This document shows, piece after piece, positions 1 to 8,620 of a stretch of 44,761 nt of DNA. Location of the stretch: NCBI GenBank assembly GCA_009773155.1, contig WOVA01000018.1, forward strand, positions 1-44,761. The letters run 5' to 3'. The stretch's first letter is position 1. Each line of letters starts with the position of its first letter. A program made the translations under genes and the position numbers. Under the pieces are notes generated by a model. That model saw nothing but the letters and a program-made list of their open reading frames with translations. It did not search any database and was not told the DNA's origin. This stretch comes from Elusimicrobiota bacterium (GTDB taxonomy: Bacteria > Elusimicrobiota > Elusimicrobia > Elusimicrobiales > UBA9959).

Positions 1-72
1 GAAGGTGCTGGCCCGTATGACAAGGTAAGCCGCCGCGGCGAAGAGCAGGTAATAGGAGAGCTTTTTCTTCAT
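1..72 (-). CDS. 5' end of an exported or membrane protein (cut by window edge)
   Basis: Only the first 24 codons are visible. The protein begins MKKKLSYYLLFAAAAYLVIR, a lysine-rich start followed by a hydrophobic stretch, which reads as a signal peptide or first membrane helix. The start codon lies exactly 6 nt downstream of a TAATAT -10 hexamer preceded by TGC, so the mRNA is probably leaderless. It is divergent from radC. The rest of the gene lies outside the window, so no function can be given. Confidence 0.55.
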   Translation of the reverse strand, partial: MKKKLSYYLLFAAAAYLVIRASTF

Positions 73-78
73 CGCGAA

Positions 79-84
79 ATATTA
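79..84 (-). promoter_or_regulatory. Extended -10 promoter (TGC-TAATAT) for the truncated gene
   Basis: On the minus strand TGC directly precedes TAATAT, and 6 nt separate it from the ATG. No Shine-Dalgarno fits between. The same architecture occurs at seven other genes in this window. Confidence 0.5.
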
Positions 85-152
85 GCAAAAAGGGGGCGAC
101 ACTACGCTGTCGCGCGGTGTGTTTACGCTATGGGGGCGGAAAAGGAGGCTAT

Positions 153-836
153 ATGGGGAGGGGCTGCGTTTCGCTGATAAAGGATATGCCGAGGGTGGAG
201 CGGCCGAGGGAGCGGATGATGCGCTACGGCCCCGACAAGCTCAGCGACGAGGAACTGCTGGCGCTGCTGCTGCGCACGGGCGTGCGCGGCACCGGCGTGA
301 TGGACTTCGCGGCGGGGCTGGTCAAGCGCTTCGGCCGCGAGGGGCTCGCGCGGGCCGGCTTCGCGGAGCTTAAAAGCGCGCACGGGCTGGGGCCGGCGCG
401 GGCCTGCGAGATCATGGCCGCCTTCGAACTGGGCCGGCGGGTGCTGGGCGGCAAGAAGACGTCGGTGTACCTCAAGCCGCGCGACGTCTGGGAGGAGCTG
501 CGCGACATCCGCGAGCAGAAGAAGGAGCATTTCGTCGTCTTTTTCCTCGACACGCGCAACCAGGAGATAAAACGCGACATAGTCTCCATCGGCACGCTCA
601 ACTACAACCTGGTGCACCCGCGGGAGGTGTTCGAGCCGGCGGTGAAGAACCTGGCGGCGGGCGTCATAGTGGCGCACAATCACCCGTCGGGCTGCCTGGA
701 GCCGTCGGACGAGGATATCTCGCTGACCAAGCGGCTGGCCGAGGCCGGGCGGCTGCTGGGCATCGAACTGCTCGACCATGTCATAGTGGCCAAGGGGGGG
801 TGGCTGAGCTTCAAGGAGAAAGGGCTGATGCGCTGA
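153..836 (+). CDS. radC: RadC family JAB/MPN-domain protein
   Basis: This 227-aa protein has the full RadC plan. A helix-hairpin-helix-like N-terminal part includes the ERPRERMMRYG and LSDEELLALLLRTG motifs. A C-terminal JAMM/MPN domain follows, with the metal-binding pattern HNHPSG (H175, H177) and D188 in the PSDED segment, plus the family signature EHFVVFFLDTRN. The start chosen has a strong AAAGGAGG ribosome site at 141-148; an in-frame upstream GTG at 117 has none. RadC was named for DNA repair, but its biochemical role is unsettled; in several bacteria it is linked to competence or mobile elements. It stands alone, divergent from the truncated gene on its left. Confidence 0.93.
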   Translation: MGRGCVSLIKDMPRVERPRERMMRYGPDKLSDEELLALLLRTGVRGTGVMDFAAGLVKRFGREGLARAGFAELKSAHGLGPARACEIMAAFELGRRVLGGKKTSVYLKPRDVWEELRDIREQKKEHFVVFFLDTRNQEIKRDIVSIGTLNYNLVHPREVFEPAVKNLAAGVIVAHNHPSGCLEPSDEDISLTKRLAEAGRLLGIELLDHVIVAKGGWLSFKEKGLMR

Positions 837-964
837 CGGGCGCCGGAGCAGGGAGGCATTGCCCGCAGCCGGTGGCCGGTCGTATAACTCCCGGCACCTG
901 GGGCGCCAGAGGCGCTGTTCCGCCCGGAGCTCTGCGACGGGCCGGAAGCGGCCGCGCTATTTCC

Positions 965-970
965 TATAAT
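965..970 (+). promoter_or_regulatory. TATAAT -10 element upstream of the PAS protein
   Basis: A perfect TATAAT lies in the only AT-rich patch of the 837-1015 gap and would give a leader of about 40 nt. I see no convincing -35. Nothing else in the gap is recognisable. Confidence 0.45.
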
Positions 971-1015
971 TGTTACCTAATAATATTAAGGCGGCGGCGC
1001 CCCACGGAGGTAATC

Positions 1016-1423
1016 ATGCTTTTCGACAGGATGAGCGCGGAGATGGTGAAGGCGATGATAGAGGCCATACCGGCCGAAGTTACGGTGATAGACGCCGACG
1101 ACGAGGTGGTAGGCTGGAACAAGCACGATAAGCGGCTTTTCCACAGACCGATGACCTGTATAGGCATGAACTTCCGCGACTGCCACCCCAGGAAGAGCCT
1201 GGACCAGGTGGAGCGGCTGGTCGGCGAGATGAAGTCCGGCAAGCGCGACGGCGCCCGGTTCTGGATAGACCTGCCCGTCGGCCCGGAGAAGAAGGTCCAT
1301 AAGATACTTATCGAGTTCTACGCCCTGCGCGGCGACGATGGGAAATACCTGGGCTGCCTGGAATTCACCCAGGACGTGCAGTATATACGCGAACTGGAAG
1401 GCCAGAAGCGCCTGATGGACTGA
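1016..1423 (+). CDS. Stand-alone PAS-domain protein (DUF438 C-terminal/PAS_10 type)
   Basis: This 135-aa protein is essentially a single PAS domain. Its sequence (IPAEVTVIDADDEVVGWNKHD, FRDCHPRKSLDQVERL, FWIDL, YLGCLEFTQDVQYIRELEGQKRL) resembles the C-terminal PAS domain of DUF438/hemerythrin-domain proteins. The CHP motif and the TQD...RELEG ending are the features I rely on. There is no output domain, so it may be a small ligand or redox sensor acting through protein contact. The start has a textbook ACGGAGG site 6 nt upstream. It is monocistronic and convergent with the lipoprotein gene on its right. Ligand and partner are unknown. Confidence 0.75.
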   Translation: MLFDRMSAEMVKAMIEAIPAEVTVIDADDEVVGWNKHDKRLFHRPMTCIGMNFRDCHPRKSLDQVERLVGEMKSGKRDGARFWIDLPVGPEKKVHKILIEFYALRGDDGKYLGCLEFTQDVQYIRELEGQKRLMD

Positions 1424-1450
1424 AAAGGAGCGCCGTCCTCTCCGGTCCGG

Positions 1451-2080
1451 TCAGCGCTGTAAGATCAGCTCCGGCCAGATCTGCGCGAGCGAGCGGGCGA
1501 AGGCCTCGGTGATGCCGTTCATGGCCGAGGAGACGTCGAAACCCTCGTAGGACATGGAGGCCGCCCAGAGCACCGCGCCGGTCTGCACGTCCACCATCCG
1601 CGAGACCAGCGAGACATTGGCGGTGGTGCTGAGTATCTGGGAGTCGGGCAATCCCATCACGCCTCCTTCAGAATAGACCGAGCCGCCGGAAACCTGGGTG
1701 ACGGTGGTGCGCCTCGAGTCCCTGGCGCCGCTGACCAGGTAGCTTGCCTGCGGCGTGCTTTGCCCCACCGTGCCGACGAATATCGCGTCCACGCCCAGCA
1801 GCCGTCCCAGCTGCTTGGCCGTGGAGGGGTCGAAGGCGGTGGAGGCGGTGAGGCGCTGCTCCTCCATGACGGCGTTGAGACGCTGGCGCTCCACCACGTC
1901 TGCGCCGCGGGCCAGGAGGCTCTGCGTCATGACATCGGCGGCGAGCTCGCCGTTGGGGCCGCCGAAGGACATGACCGCCACGCGCTTGACCGCGGAGAAA
2001 TCGGCGCGCGGGTTTACCGCCACGTTGGGCGTGACGCAGGCGGAGAGCAGCAGGAGCAGGGGCAGTGATATCCTTTTCAT
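1451..2080 (-). CDS. Secreted lipoprotein, CsgG-like fold (putative)
   Basis: About 209 aa. The protein begins MKRISLPLLLLLSAC, a lipoprotein signal with lipobox LSAC. The mature part has a CsgG/GNA1162-like order: a strand with RVAVMSFGG, then LLARGADVVERQRLNAVMEEQ, then AKQLGRLLGVDAIFVGTVGQ, then a C-terminal segment with VDVQTGAVLWAASM. CsgG-type proteins form or assist outer-membrane secretion pores, but many small relatives have no known role. The GTG at 2092 overlaps the stop of the upstream TPR gene (GTGA) and is an alternative start adding four residues. I prefer the ATG because it gives a canonical signal peptide. It is the second gene of a two-gene operon. Confidence 0.68.
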   Translation of the reverse strand: MKRISLPLLLLLSACVTPNVAVNPRADFSAVKRVAVMSFGGPNGELAADVMTQSLLARGADVVERQRLNAVMEEQRLTASTAFDPSTAKQLGRLLGVDAIFVGTVGQSTPQASYLVSGARDSRRTTVTQVSGGSVYSEGGVMGLPDSQILSTTANVSLVSRMVDVQTGAVLWAASMSYEGFDVSSAMNGITEAFARSLAQIWPELILQR

Positions 2081-2088
2081 GGGGGCGC

Positions 2089-2496
2089 TCACTTCCCGGC
2101 CGCCAGGTTGTGTATGTGGCGGGTCGCGGTGGCGCGCATGGCCGGGTCGGAAGCGTTCTCCAGGCAGGTCCGCCAGGCGGCCAGCGCCCTGTCCCTCATG
2201 CCTTTTTTTTCGTAGATGAGGCCGAGCATATAATGGGCTTTCGCCCTTTTAGGGTCCAGGGATATGACCGTTTCGAAGGCGCGCTGCGCGTCGTCGGCCT
2301 GCTTGAGCCGGGCGTAGGTGAAGCCCAGCCGCATAAAGGCGTCCGCGTTCTTTGGGTCGGCGGCGGTCTGCCGCTCCAGCGCGGCGGCCTCCTGTTTAAG
2401 GCGCGCTACGGCCTCGGGCGATCCGGGCGGCCGGTCACCGACAGCCGCGGCCAGCGCGGGAATAAAAAAAAGTGCCGCCAGCAAGTATCTTTTCAT
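2089..2496 (-). CDS. Periplasmic TPR-repeat protein
   Basis: This 135-aa protein has a cleavable signal peptide (MKRYLLAALFFIPALAAA) followed by tetratricopeptide repeats. The clearest units are ADAFMRLGFTYARLKQADDAQRAFETVISLDP and the following AKAHYMLGLIYEKKGMRDRALAAWR, each about 34 residues with the expected small and aromatic positions. TPR domains are protein-binding scaffolds. An AGGTGA ribosome site precedes the ATG. It overlaps or abuts the CsgG-like lipoprotein downstream, so the two probably act together at the envelope. The partner is not evident. Confidence 0.8.
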   Translation of the reverse strand: MKRYLLAALFFIPALAAAVGDRPPGSPEAVARLKQEAAALERQTAADPKNADAFMRLGFTYARLKQADDAQRAFETVISLDPKRAKAHYMLGLIYEKKGMRDRALAAWRTCLENASDPAMRATATRHIHNLAAGK

Positions 2497-2553
2497 GATT
2501 CACCTCATCCTGCCTAAACGATATAAAATTTTCACCCTCCCGTGATAGAGAAC

Positions 2554-2605
2554 GGGGACGTTGTTTAGTTCTTTAGTAGAAACTAAAGAACTAAACAACG
2601 TCCCC
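2554..2605. repeat. Perfect 24-bp palindromic repeat, family A (GGGGACGTTG...CAACGTCCCC)
   Basis: Left arm 2554-2577 and right arm 2582-2605 are exact reverse complements separated by a 4-nt loop (AGAA). The same 24-bp arms recur at 20504-20596 around a longer centre, so this is a dispersed repeat. It sits between the divergent TPR operon and the alpha-2-macroglobulin gene. It is followed by CCTTTTATT, so it could also terminate transcription. The form resembles REP-like substrates of Y1 (RAYT) transposases; no such transposase is in the window. Confidence 0.9.
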
Positions 2606-2612
2606 CTTTTAT

Positions 2613-2618
2613 TATAAT
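2613..2618 (+). promoter_or_regulatory. TATAAT -10 element for the alpha-2-macroglobulin gene
   Basis: A perfect TATAAT lies immediately downstream of the palindromic repeat, giving a leader of about 53 nt. The -35 position would fall inside the right arm of the repeat, so the insertion may have shaped this promoter. Confidence 0.4.
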
Positions 2619-2677
2619 AAGGGCGGATTGACGCGCGGTCCCGTTTCGCGGGGCCGCCTATCGACGCAGGGGGAAAG

Positions 2678-5600
2678 ATGCTCAGACTCGCCGCCATCCT
2701 CTTATTTTCGTTCCAGCCCTTACACGCGCAGCCCGCGGCCGGGGCCGACGCCCTTTTCGACAAGGGCCTCTACCAGGAGGCCCTGGAGCTCTATTCCAAA
2801 AAGGCGGGCTACGGGAGCGAGGCCGCGATGCGGGCCTTATACCGCTCGGCCGAGTGCGAGGCCCTGCTGTTCCGTTACGCTGAGGCCAATGCCCGGCTCT
2901 ATGACCTGAAGCTTCCCGCCGACCCCGTGTGGAAGGGCCGCCTGCTGGCGCTGCGCGCGGAACTGGGCAAGGAATTCCTCCGGCAATACGGCTATTCCCT
3001 GCCGGCCGACCTGCAGAAGGGGACCACGGACCTTACCAAACTCACCCGCAAGGAGTGGCAGGCCAGGATAAATTCGGACTACGACGCGCTCTGGCCGCTG
3101 GCGGAGAAGATCGCCGCGGCGCCGCTGGCGGAAGAGGGATATTTTGTCGACCTGGAGAAGGCCTACCTGGGCTATACTCCTTCGCTCTGGGATTTTTACG
3201 CGCTCAAATGGGCGGCGTGGCTAATCGACGGGGCTGACAAGCCTTCGGAGAACCCCGCCGCGGAGCGGTTCCTGTCCGAAAAATACAAGTACGATTTTTC
3301 TCGGGAGATGCATCCCGCGCTCAAGGCCGCCGCCGTCTATGAGCGCGCCTCGGGATTCGCCCCGTCCGGTTCGACACCGGGCGAATACTGGAAAGTGCGG
3401 CGGGCCCTTATCCCCTACAGGCTGGGCTATCGTTTAGAGAAGGGAAATAACGAAGGTCATAAAAGCCCTAAGTCTAAGCGCGGTCTCGCCGTCAAGGGAG
3501 AGATGGGCGCGGTCGCGGAACTGCTGGCCGGCTGGTCGGTCTCTTTCGCCTCGCCGCAGGGAAAGACCTGGGCCGCCAGGGAGGCCGCGTATATCTACAA
3601 TGATATGGGGGAGTTTAAGCGGGCGGTGGAACTCTGCTCGGCGGCGGGAGATTACGCCCCGGGCTCGAAGCCGGCCCATGAGTGCGAGCAGCTGAAGTCC
3701 CGGATAGAAATGCCGAGCCTTTCCCTGGCCGTCAGGACGGCGCCGCCTCCGGGCAGGGGAGGGCTTTCGGTCACCGCCCGCAACCTCAGCCAGGTGTATT
3801 TCCGGGCTTACCGGACTTCGCCGGCGGGGCTCGAATTCGCCGGCGCCCGCTCCGACCGGGGCTGGGACAGGCTGCGGCGGCTCAGTCTAGAAACGGCGGA
3901 ATTCTTCCTCAAAAAGGGGCACGACGTTTCCTGGAAGACGGATATCGCCTATCCCGCGCCATACGAGCATCACACGCAGGAGGCCGGCGGGCCGGGGCTC
4001 AAGAAAGGCCTCTACGTGGTGGTCGCCGCCGGCGACCCGGCTTTCGACAGCGGCTCGTCCCTTATGCAGGCCGGGGTTCTCAATGTCACTGACATCTGGC
4101 TGATGGCCGCCGGCGCGCCCAAGGGGGACCCCGAGGATTTCCTCGCCTCTCCCGACGGGGCGAGGCGGGCGGCCGCGCCCATGTTCCACCTCTACGCCCT
4201 GGACGGGAAGGACGGCTCCCCGCTGGCCGGCGCGAAACTGGACTACTTCTATTCCCTGCCGCGCCGCGGGGACTGGCACAAGTCCTCCGCGTCTTTCGGA
4301 CCCGACGGCTCGCTGGAGCTGCCTTTCGACCTGAGCGTCTCCTATCCTTCCCGGGAGAGTTTTTCGCTGGACCCGCTGGTGGCGCATGGCGGGGCCTACG
4401 CCTATACCGGCGGCACGCTGAGTTCCTCGCTGCCGGTGCCGCAGCCCCTCGTAGTGGGCGTGGACACGGACAGGCCGGTGTACCGTCCCGGCCAGGAGGT
4501 CGGGTTCAAGGTAACAGTGCTGGAGCGCCGGCCCCGCGGTTACTCCGTCCACGCGCGCGGGAGAAAGATAAAGGTGAGCGCGCGCGACGCGAACTGGCAG
4601 GAATTCTTCAGCAGCTCTTACGAACTTAACGACATGGGCAGCGCGGCCGGATCCTTCACCATCCCGTCGGGCCGGCTGCTGGGGAACTACCAGCTCAACG
4701 CCGAGCTCCTCGGCTACGGGACCTCGTTCCGGGGCACGGCTTCTTTCGGGGTGGAGGAGTATAAGCGCCCCGAGTTCGAGGTGCTGCTGGAGGAGGCGAA
4801 GGGCCCGCTGCGCTTCGGCCGCAAGGCGAAGATAAGCGGTTCGGCCAGGTATTATTTCGGTTCGCCGGTGCCCGGCGCGGAGATACGCTACCGCGTGGCC
4901 CGGTCCCGCTACGTCCCGTGGTACGCCTGGTGGATGCCCCGCGACGCCTCTTCCGGCGAGGTCGCCGCCGGGAACATTAAGACGTCCCCCGACGGCGGGT
5001 TCTCTTTCGAGTTCACGCCGGAGGGGGAAGGCGATCATCCCGCCGACTTCAGGGTTACGGCCGAGGCCCGTGACGCCGGTGGGCGCGTGATAACTGCGGC
5101 GCGCTCCTATCGCGCCGGCGCCAGGTCTTATATCGTCGATATGCAGCCCGCCGCCGGCTTTTTCACGCCGTCCGACGCCCCTTCGGTGAAGGTCCGCCTG
5201 ATGAACCTCAGCGACGCGCAGGTCTCCGGCCGGGGGGCCTACGAACTTTACCGGCTGGACAAGACCCCGGATTTCACGCCGTCGCCGGGCTGGAGGGGCT
5301 CTTTCGAAAGGAACCCCGACCTGAACGCCTTCTTCGCCCCGGCCCCGGACGGCAGGCTGATGGAAAAGGGGGCGGTCGAGTTCGACGAGAAGAGCGCGCG
5401 CGACCTGAAACTGAAGCCGCTGACCGAGGGGGTCTACCGGCTGCGGCTGAAAGCCGCCGACCCCTGGGGCGGCGAGTCCTCTGGCTCGCTGGTACTGGTG
5501 TCCTACGCCCCGGGGAAGAAGATCTCGTCGCTGAACCTGCCGCCGGTCGCGATATTCGAGCGCCCCTCGTACCAGGAGGGAGAGACGGCCCGCCTGCTGC

Positions 5601-8600
5601 TGGGCGCTTCGGCGCTCAAGGGCGCCAAGTTCCTGGAGATCTTCGCCGGCAGTTTCCTGCTGGAGAAGAGGGTCCTCAAGGCGCCGGGCGTTTCGATGAC
5701 CGGGATAAAGATAGGCCCGGAGCATCGCGGCGGCTTCGACGCGCGCTGGTTCGGCGTTTACGACTTCGCCGGCTATTCCGCGTCGGAGCACGCCGAAGTG
5801 CCTTTTTCCGACAGGGCGCTTTCGCTTACCCTGGACCACCAGAAGTCGCTCCTGCCCGGCGGGAGGGCCGACTGGAAACTCGTCGCGCGCGACGGCGGCG
5901 GCCGTCCGGTCGATGGAGAGGCGACGGTCCGGGTCTTCGACAGGTCGCTGGAATACTACCGCGGCTTAGGCGGTTCCTGGCTGGACGGGCTCTACCCGGA
6001 CCGGCGCTCCCGCGTTCACTCGCTTTCGTCGCTTTTCCAGTCGCAGGCGACCGGTTTCCCGGTCAAGCGCGGCCTGATCTCCCGCATGTTCAGTATTTTC
6101 GAGCGGTCGGCGGTGGAGGAGGTGTTCCCCTCATTCCGGCTGAACTCGTCCCGGCTGGGCGGCGGCGGTTTAGCTTCAGGTTACGGCGGTAAGTCGCTGC
6201 GCTACGAGCTGGAGGAGGGGTTCGCCGATTCCGCCATGCAGGCGGCGCCGGCGGCCGCGCCCGGCGCCAGCATAGCCAGGGCCAAATCCGCTTCCGCCGG
6301 GTCTGAAAATAAGGAAGATGCCGCGCCGAGGGAAGCCGTCGCGCCGGTCCGCTCGGATTTTTCCGAGACCGCTTATTTCAACCCGCAGCTGAAGATAGAG
6401 AAAGGCCGCGGCGCGGTCTCTTTTAAGATGCCCGAGAGGCTGACCTCGTGGAAGGTCACGGCCCGGGTCATGACTCCCGACGTCAGGCGCGGCGGGATCT
6501 CCGCCGAGGTCGTGACGCGCAAGGACCTGATGGCGCGGCTGGACCTGCCGCGCTACCTGCGCGAGGGCGACGAGTCGGAGCTGGTCGCGGTCATTACCAA
6601 CGCCTCCGACGGGCCGCTCGGCGGCACGGCCGTCCTTTCCGTGACCCGGGACGGGGCTGACGCGGCGGGGGAACTGGGGCTGAAGGACCTGACCAGGTCC
6701 TTCTCCGTGAAAAAGGACGGGTCCGCCTCGATGAAGTGGCCCGTAAAAGCGCCGCTCTCCACCGGGCTATATAAGGTGAGGCTGGTCGCGCGCGCCGGCC
6801 GCTTCTCCGACGCGCAGGAGAACGATCTGCCGCTGCTGCCTTCCCGCGAGCGCCTCTTCGCCTCCGTCAACGCCGCGCTGGACGGCGATGTCCGCAAAGA
6901 ATTGCGCCTGAAGGAGCTTGAGAAGAAGGACGCCTCGCGCGTAATGGAGTCCTCGCACCTGGAGATACAGCCGCAGCTGGCGCTCACCGTGCTCAACAGC
7001 CTGCCCTACCTGGTGCGCTACCCTCACGAATGCACCGAGCAGCTGCTCAACCGCTACGTGCCGCTCTCGATAGTCAACGCCGTGTACTCCAAGCACCCGG
7101 CGCTGGCGGCGGCCGCGGCTAAGCTGCCGAAGCGCTCCGCTCTGACGCCGGCCTGGGAGAGGGACAACCCTCTGCGCCTGATCTCGCTGCTGGAAACGCC
7201 GTGGGAGGAGGCCTCCAAAGGCCGCGCTTCTTCACTGCCCGCGATAGACACGCTGGACCCGCGGCTGGTGGAGGCCGAGCGCAAGGCGGCGCTGGAGAAG
7301 CTCGGGTCCTATCAGCTCGCCGACGGTTCCTTTCCGTGGTTCCCCGGCGGCCGCTCCAACCTGCATATGACGCTCTATGTGCTGGAGGGTTTCGCCGAAG
7401 GCGAGCGCTACGGCGTGGCCGCGCCCGCCGCCCTGGCCAGGCGGGCGCTCAAGTACGTCCTCGCCGAGGCGCCGGGGTATATGAAGCCGGAGCCCGCGGA
7501 GACTTCGATGCTGCTCTATGCCGCCTACGTGGTCTCCTCTCTCGACAAAAAATGGCCCGAGGCCGGCACGGCACTTAAATACGCCAAGCTCTGGGCCGAT
7601 TACGCCGACGGGCATTACCGCGCCATGACGCCGATGGGCAAGGCCTACGCGGCCTATATCTACCTGCGGCTGGGAGAGAAGGAGAAGGCGGACCTTTACC
7701 TCAAGCGCGCGATGGACGGCTCGCGCGAGGACGAGGTCTCCGGTCTCTACTGGGCGCCGGAGAAGATCTCCTGGCTCTGGTACAACGACACGGTGGAGAA
7801 GCACGCTTTCCTGATGAGAACCCTGGTCGCGTTCAGGCCGGAGGACCCGCGCGCCGCGAAGATGGCCCAGTGGCTGCTTTTCAACAGGCGGGCGACGGAG
7901 TGGAAATCAACGCGGGCCTCGGCCGCGGCCATCTACTCGCTGCTGGACTTCATGAAAGCCCGCGGCGCGCTGGACAAGGGCGAGTCCTTCTCGCTCGACT
8001 GGGGCGGGCTGAAGGAAAAAGCCGCCGTCGGCCCGGCGGACTGGCTGGAGAAGCCGCTGCGCTGGTCGCTCTACGGCGCGGACGCGAAGCCGGAGCACGC
8101 CAGGGCGGCGATAACCAAGAAAGGCCCGGGCCTTGCCTTCGCCTCGCTGTCGGCGATCTACACCGGCGGCGGGCTTGCCGAGGCCTCGCCCTCCGGGATG
8201 ATGAACGTAGGGCGGAAATATTTCCTCCGTGAAAAGGAGGGGGACGGCTACGCCCTGAAACCGCTGAAGAGCGGCGATACGGTCCCGGCGGGCTCCGAGA
8301 TAGAAGTGATGCTGACGGTGAGGACGCGTTCGGCCTTCGAGTATGTGCACCTCAAGGATCCCAAGCCGGCCGGCTTCGAGGCGGAATCCCTGCTGAGCGG
8401 CTGGAAGTGGGACAAGGTCTCCCGCTACGAGGAGCAGCGCGATTCGCTGACCAACTTCTTCATGGAATGGGTGCCGCGCGGCGAGTACGAGTTCGGTTAC
8501 CGCCTGCGCCCGTCGCTGCCGGGGACCTACCGCCTTGGCGCGGCGACCATACAGTCCATGTACGCGCCGGAATTCGGCGCGCATTCGGACGGCATGATCA

Positions 8601-8614
8601 TAAAGGTGAAGTAG
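2678..8614 (+). CDS. Bacterial alpha-2-macroglobulin family protein with thioester motif
   Basis: This 1978-aa exported protein has a type I signal peptide (MLRLAAILLFSFQPLHAQ) and no lipobox. A TPR-like N-terminal region is followed by macroglobulin domains, including the YRPGQEVGF motif near residue 600. The A2M signature TAYFNPQLKIEKG and PERLTSWKVTARV follow. The thioester motif is YPHECTEQ with Cys1452, after which comes an alpha/alpha-toroid complement-like domain and a C-terminal receptor-like domain. In the family the Cys-Gln thioester covalently traps attacking proteases, protecting the periplasm. Bacterial A2Ms are often paired with PbpC; here the next gene is dinB, 6 bp downstream. 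A GGGGGAAAG ribosome site supports the start. Confidence 0.93.
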   Translation: MLRLAAILLFSFQPLHAQPAAGADALFDKGLYQEALELYSKKAGYGSEAAMRALYRSAECEALLFRYAEANARLYDLKLPADPVWKGRLLALRAELGKEFLRQYGYSLPADLQKGTTDLTKLTRKEWQARINSDYDALWPLAEKIAAAPLAEEGYFVDLEKAYLGYTPSLWDFYALKWAAWLIDGADKPSENPAAERFLSEKYKYDFSREMHPALKAAAVYERASGFAPSGSTPGEYWKVRRALIPYRLGYRLEKGNNEGHKSPKSKRGLAVKGEMGAVAELLAGWSVSFASPQGKTWAAREAAYIYNDMGEFKRAVELCSAAGDYAPGSKPAHECEQLKSRIEMPSLSLAVRTAPPPGRGGLSVTARNLSQVYFRAYRTSPAGLEFAGARSDRGWDRLRRLSLETAEFFLKKGHDVSWKTDIAYPAPYEHHTQEAGGPGLKKGLYVVVAAGDPAFDSGSSLMQAGVLNVTDIWLMAAGAPKGDPEDFLASPDGARRAAAPMFHLYALDGKDGSPLAGAKLDYFYSLPRRGDWHKSSASFGPDGSLELPFDLSVSYPSRESFSLDPLVAHGGAYAYTGGTLSSSLPVPQPLVVGVDTDRPVYRPGQEVGFKVTVLERRPRGYSVHARGRKIKVSARDANWQEFFSSSYELNDMGSAAGSFTIPSGRLLGNYQLNAELLGYGTSFRGTASFGVEEYKRPEFEVLLEEAKGPLRFGRKAKISGSARYYFGSPVPGAEIRYRVARSRYVPWYAWWMPRDASSGEVAAGNIKTSPDGGFSFEFTPEGEGDHPADFRVTAEARDAGGRVITAARSYRAGARSYIVDMQPAAGFFTPSDAPSVKVRLMNLSDAQVSGRGAYELYRLDKTPDFTPSPGWRGSFERNPDLNAFFAPAPDGRLMEKGAVEFDEKSARDLKLKPLTEGVYRLRLKAADPWGGESSGSLVLVSYAPGKKISSLNLPPVAIFERPSYQEGETARLLLGASALKGAKFLEIFAGSFLLEKRVLKAPGVSMTGIKIGPEHRGGFDARWFGVYDFAGYSASEHAEVPFSDRALSLTLDHQKSLLPGGRADWKLVARDGGGRPVDGEATVRVFDRSLEYYRGLGGSWLDGLYPDRRSRVHSLSSLFQSQATGFPVKRGLISRMFSIFERSAVEEVFPSFRLNSSRLGGGGLASGYGGKSLRYELEEGFADSAMQAAPAAAPGASIARAKSASAGSENKEDAAPREAVAPVRSDFSETAYFNPQLKIEKGRGAVSFKMPERLTSWKVTARVMTPDVRRGGISAEVVTRKDLMARLDLPRYLREGDESELVAVITNASDGPLGGTAVLSVTRDGADAAGELGLKDLTRSFSVKKDGSASMKWPVKAPLSTGLYKVRLVARAGRFSDAQENDLPLLPSRERLFASVNAALDGDVRKELRLKELEKKDASRVMESSHLEIQPQLALTVLNSLPYLVRYPHECTEQLLNRYVPLSIVNAVYSKHPALAAAAAKLPKRSALTPAWERDNPLRLISLLETPWEEASKGRASSLPAIDTLDPRLVEAERKAALEKLGSYQLADGSFPWFPGGRSNLHMTLYVLEGFAEGERYGVAAPAALARRALKYVLAEAPGYMKPEPAETSMLLYAAYVVSSLDKKWPEAGTALKYAKLWADYADGHYRAMTPMGKAYAAYIYLRLGEKEKADLYLKRAMDGSREDEVSGLYWAPEKISWLWYNDTVEKHAFLMRTLVAFRPEDPRAAKMAQWLLFNRRATEWKSTRASAAAIYSLLDFMKARGALDKGESFSLDWGGLKEKAAVGPADWLEKPLRWSLYGADAKPEHARAAITKKGPGLAFASLSAIYTGGGLAEASPSGMMNVGRKYFLREKEGDGYALKPLKSGDTVPAGSEIEVMLTVRTRSAFEYVHLKDPKPAGFEAESLLSGWKWDKVSRYEEQRDSLTNFFMEWVPRGEYEFGYRLRPSLPGTYRLGAATIQSMYAPEFGAHSDGMIIKVK

Positions 8615-8620
8615 CCGGCC

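Noticed and set aside
2554-2605. Ordinary intrinsic terminator
   Set aside because: The exact 24-bp arms recur at 20504 with a different centre, and here the hairpin lies between divergent genes, where no terminator is needed. Termination may be a secondary effect.
3887-5839. 650-codon open frame on the minus strand inside the alpha-2-macroglobulin gene
   Set aside because: It is opposite a gene with clear domain motifs, its translation is Arg/Gly/Ala-rich without recognisable domains, and such antisense frames are expected in GC-rich coding DNA.
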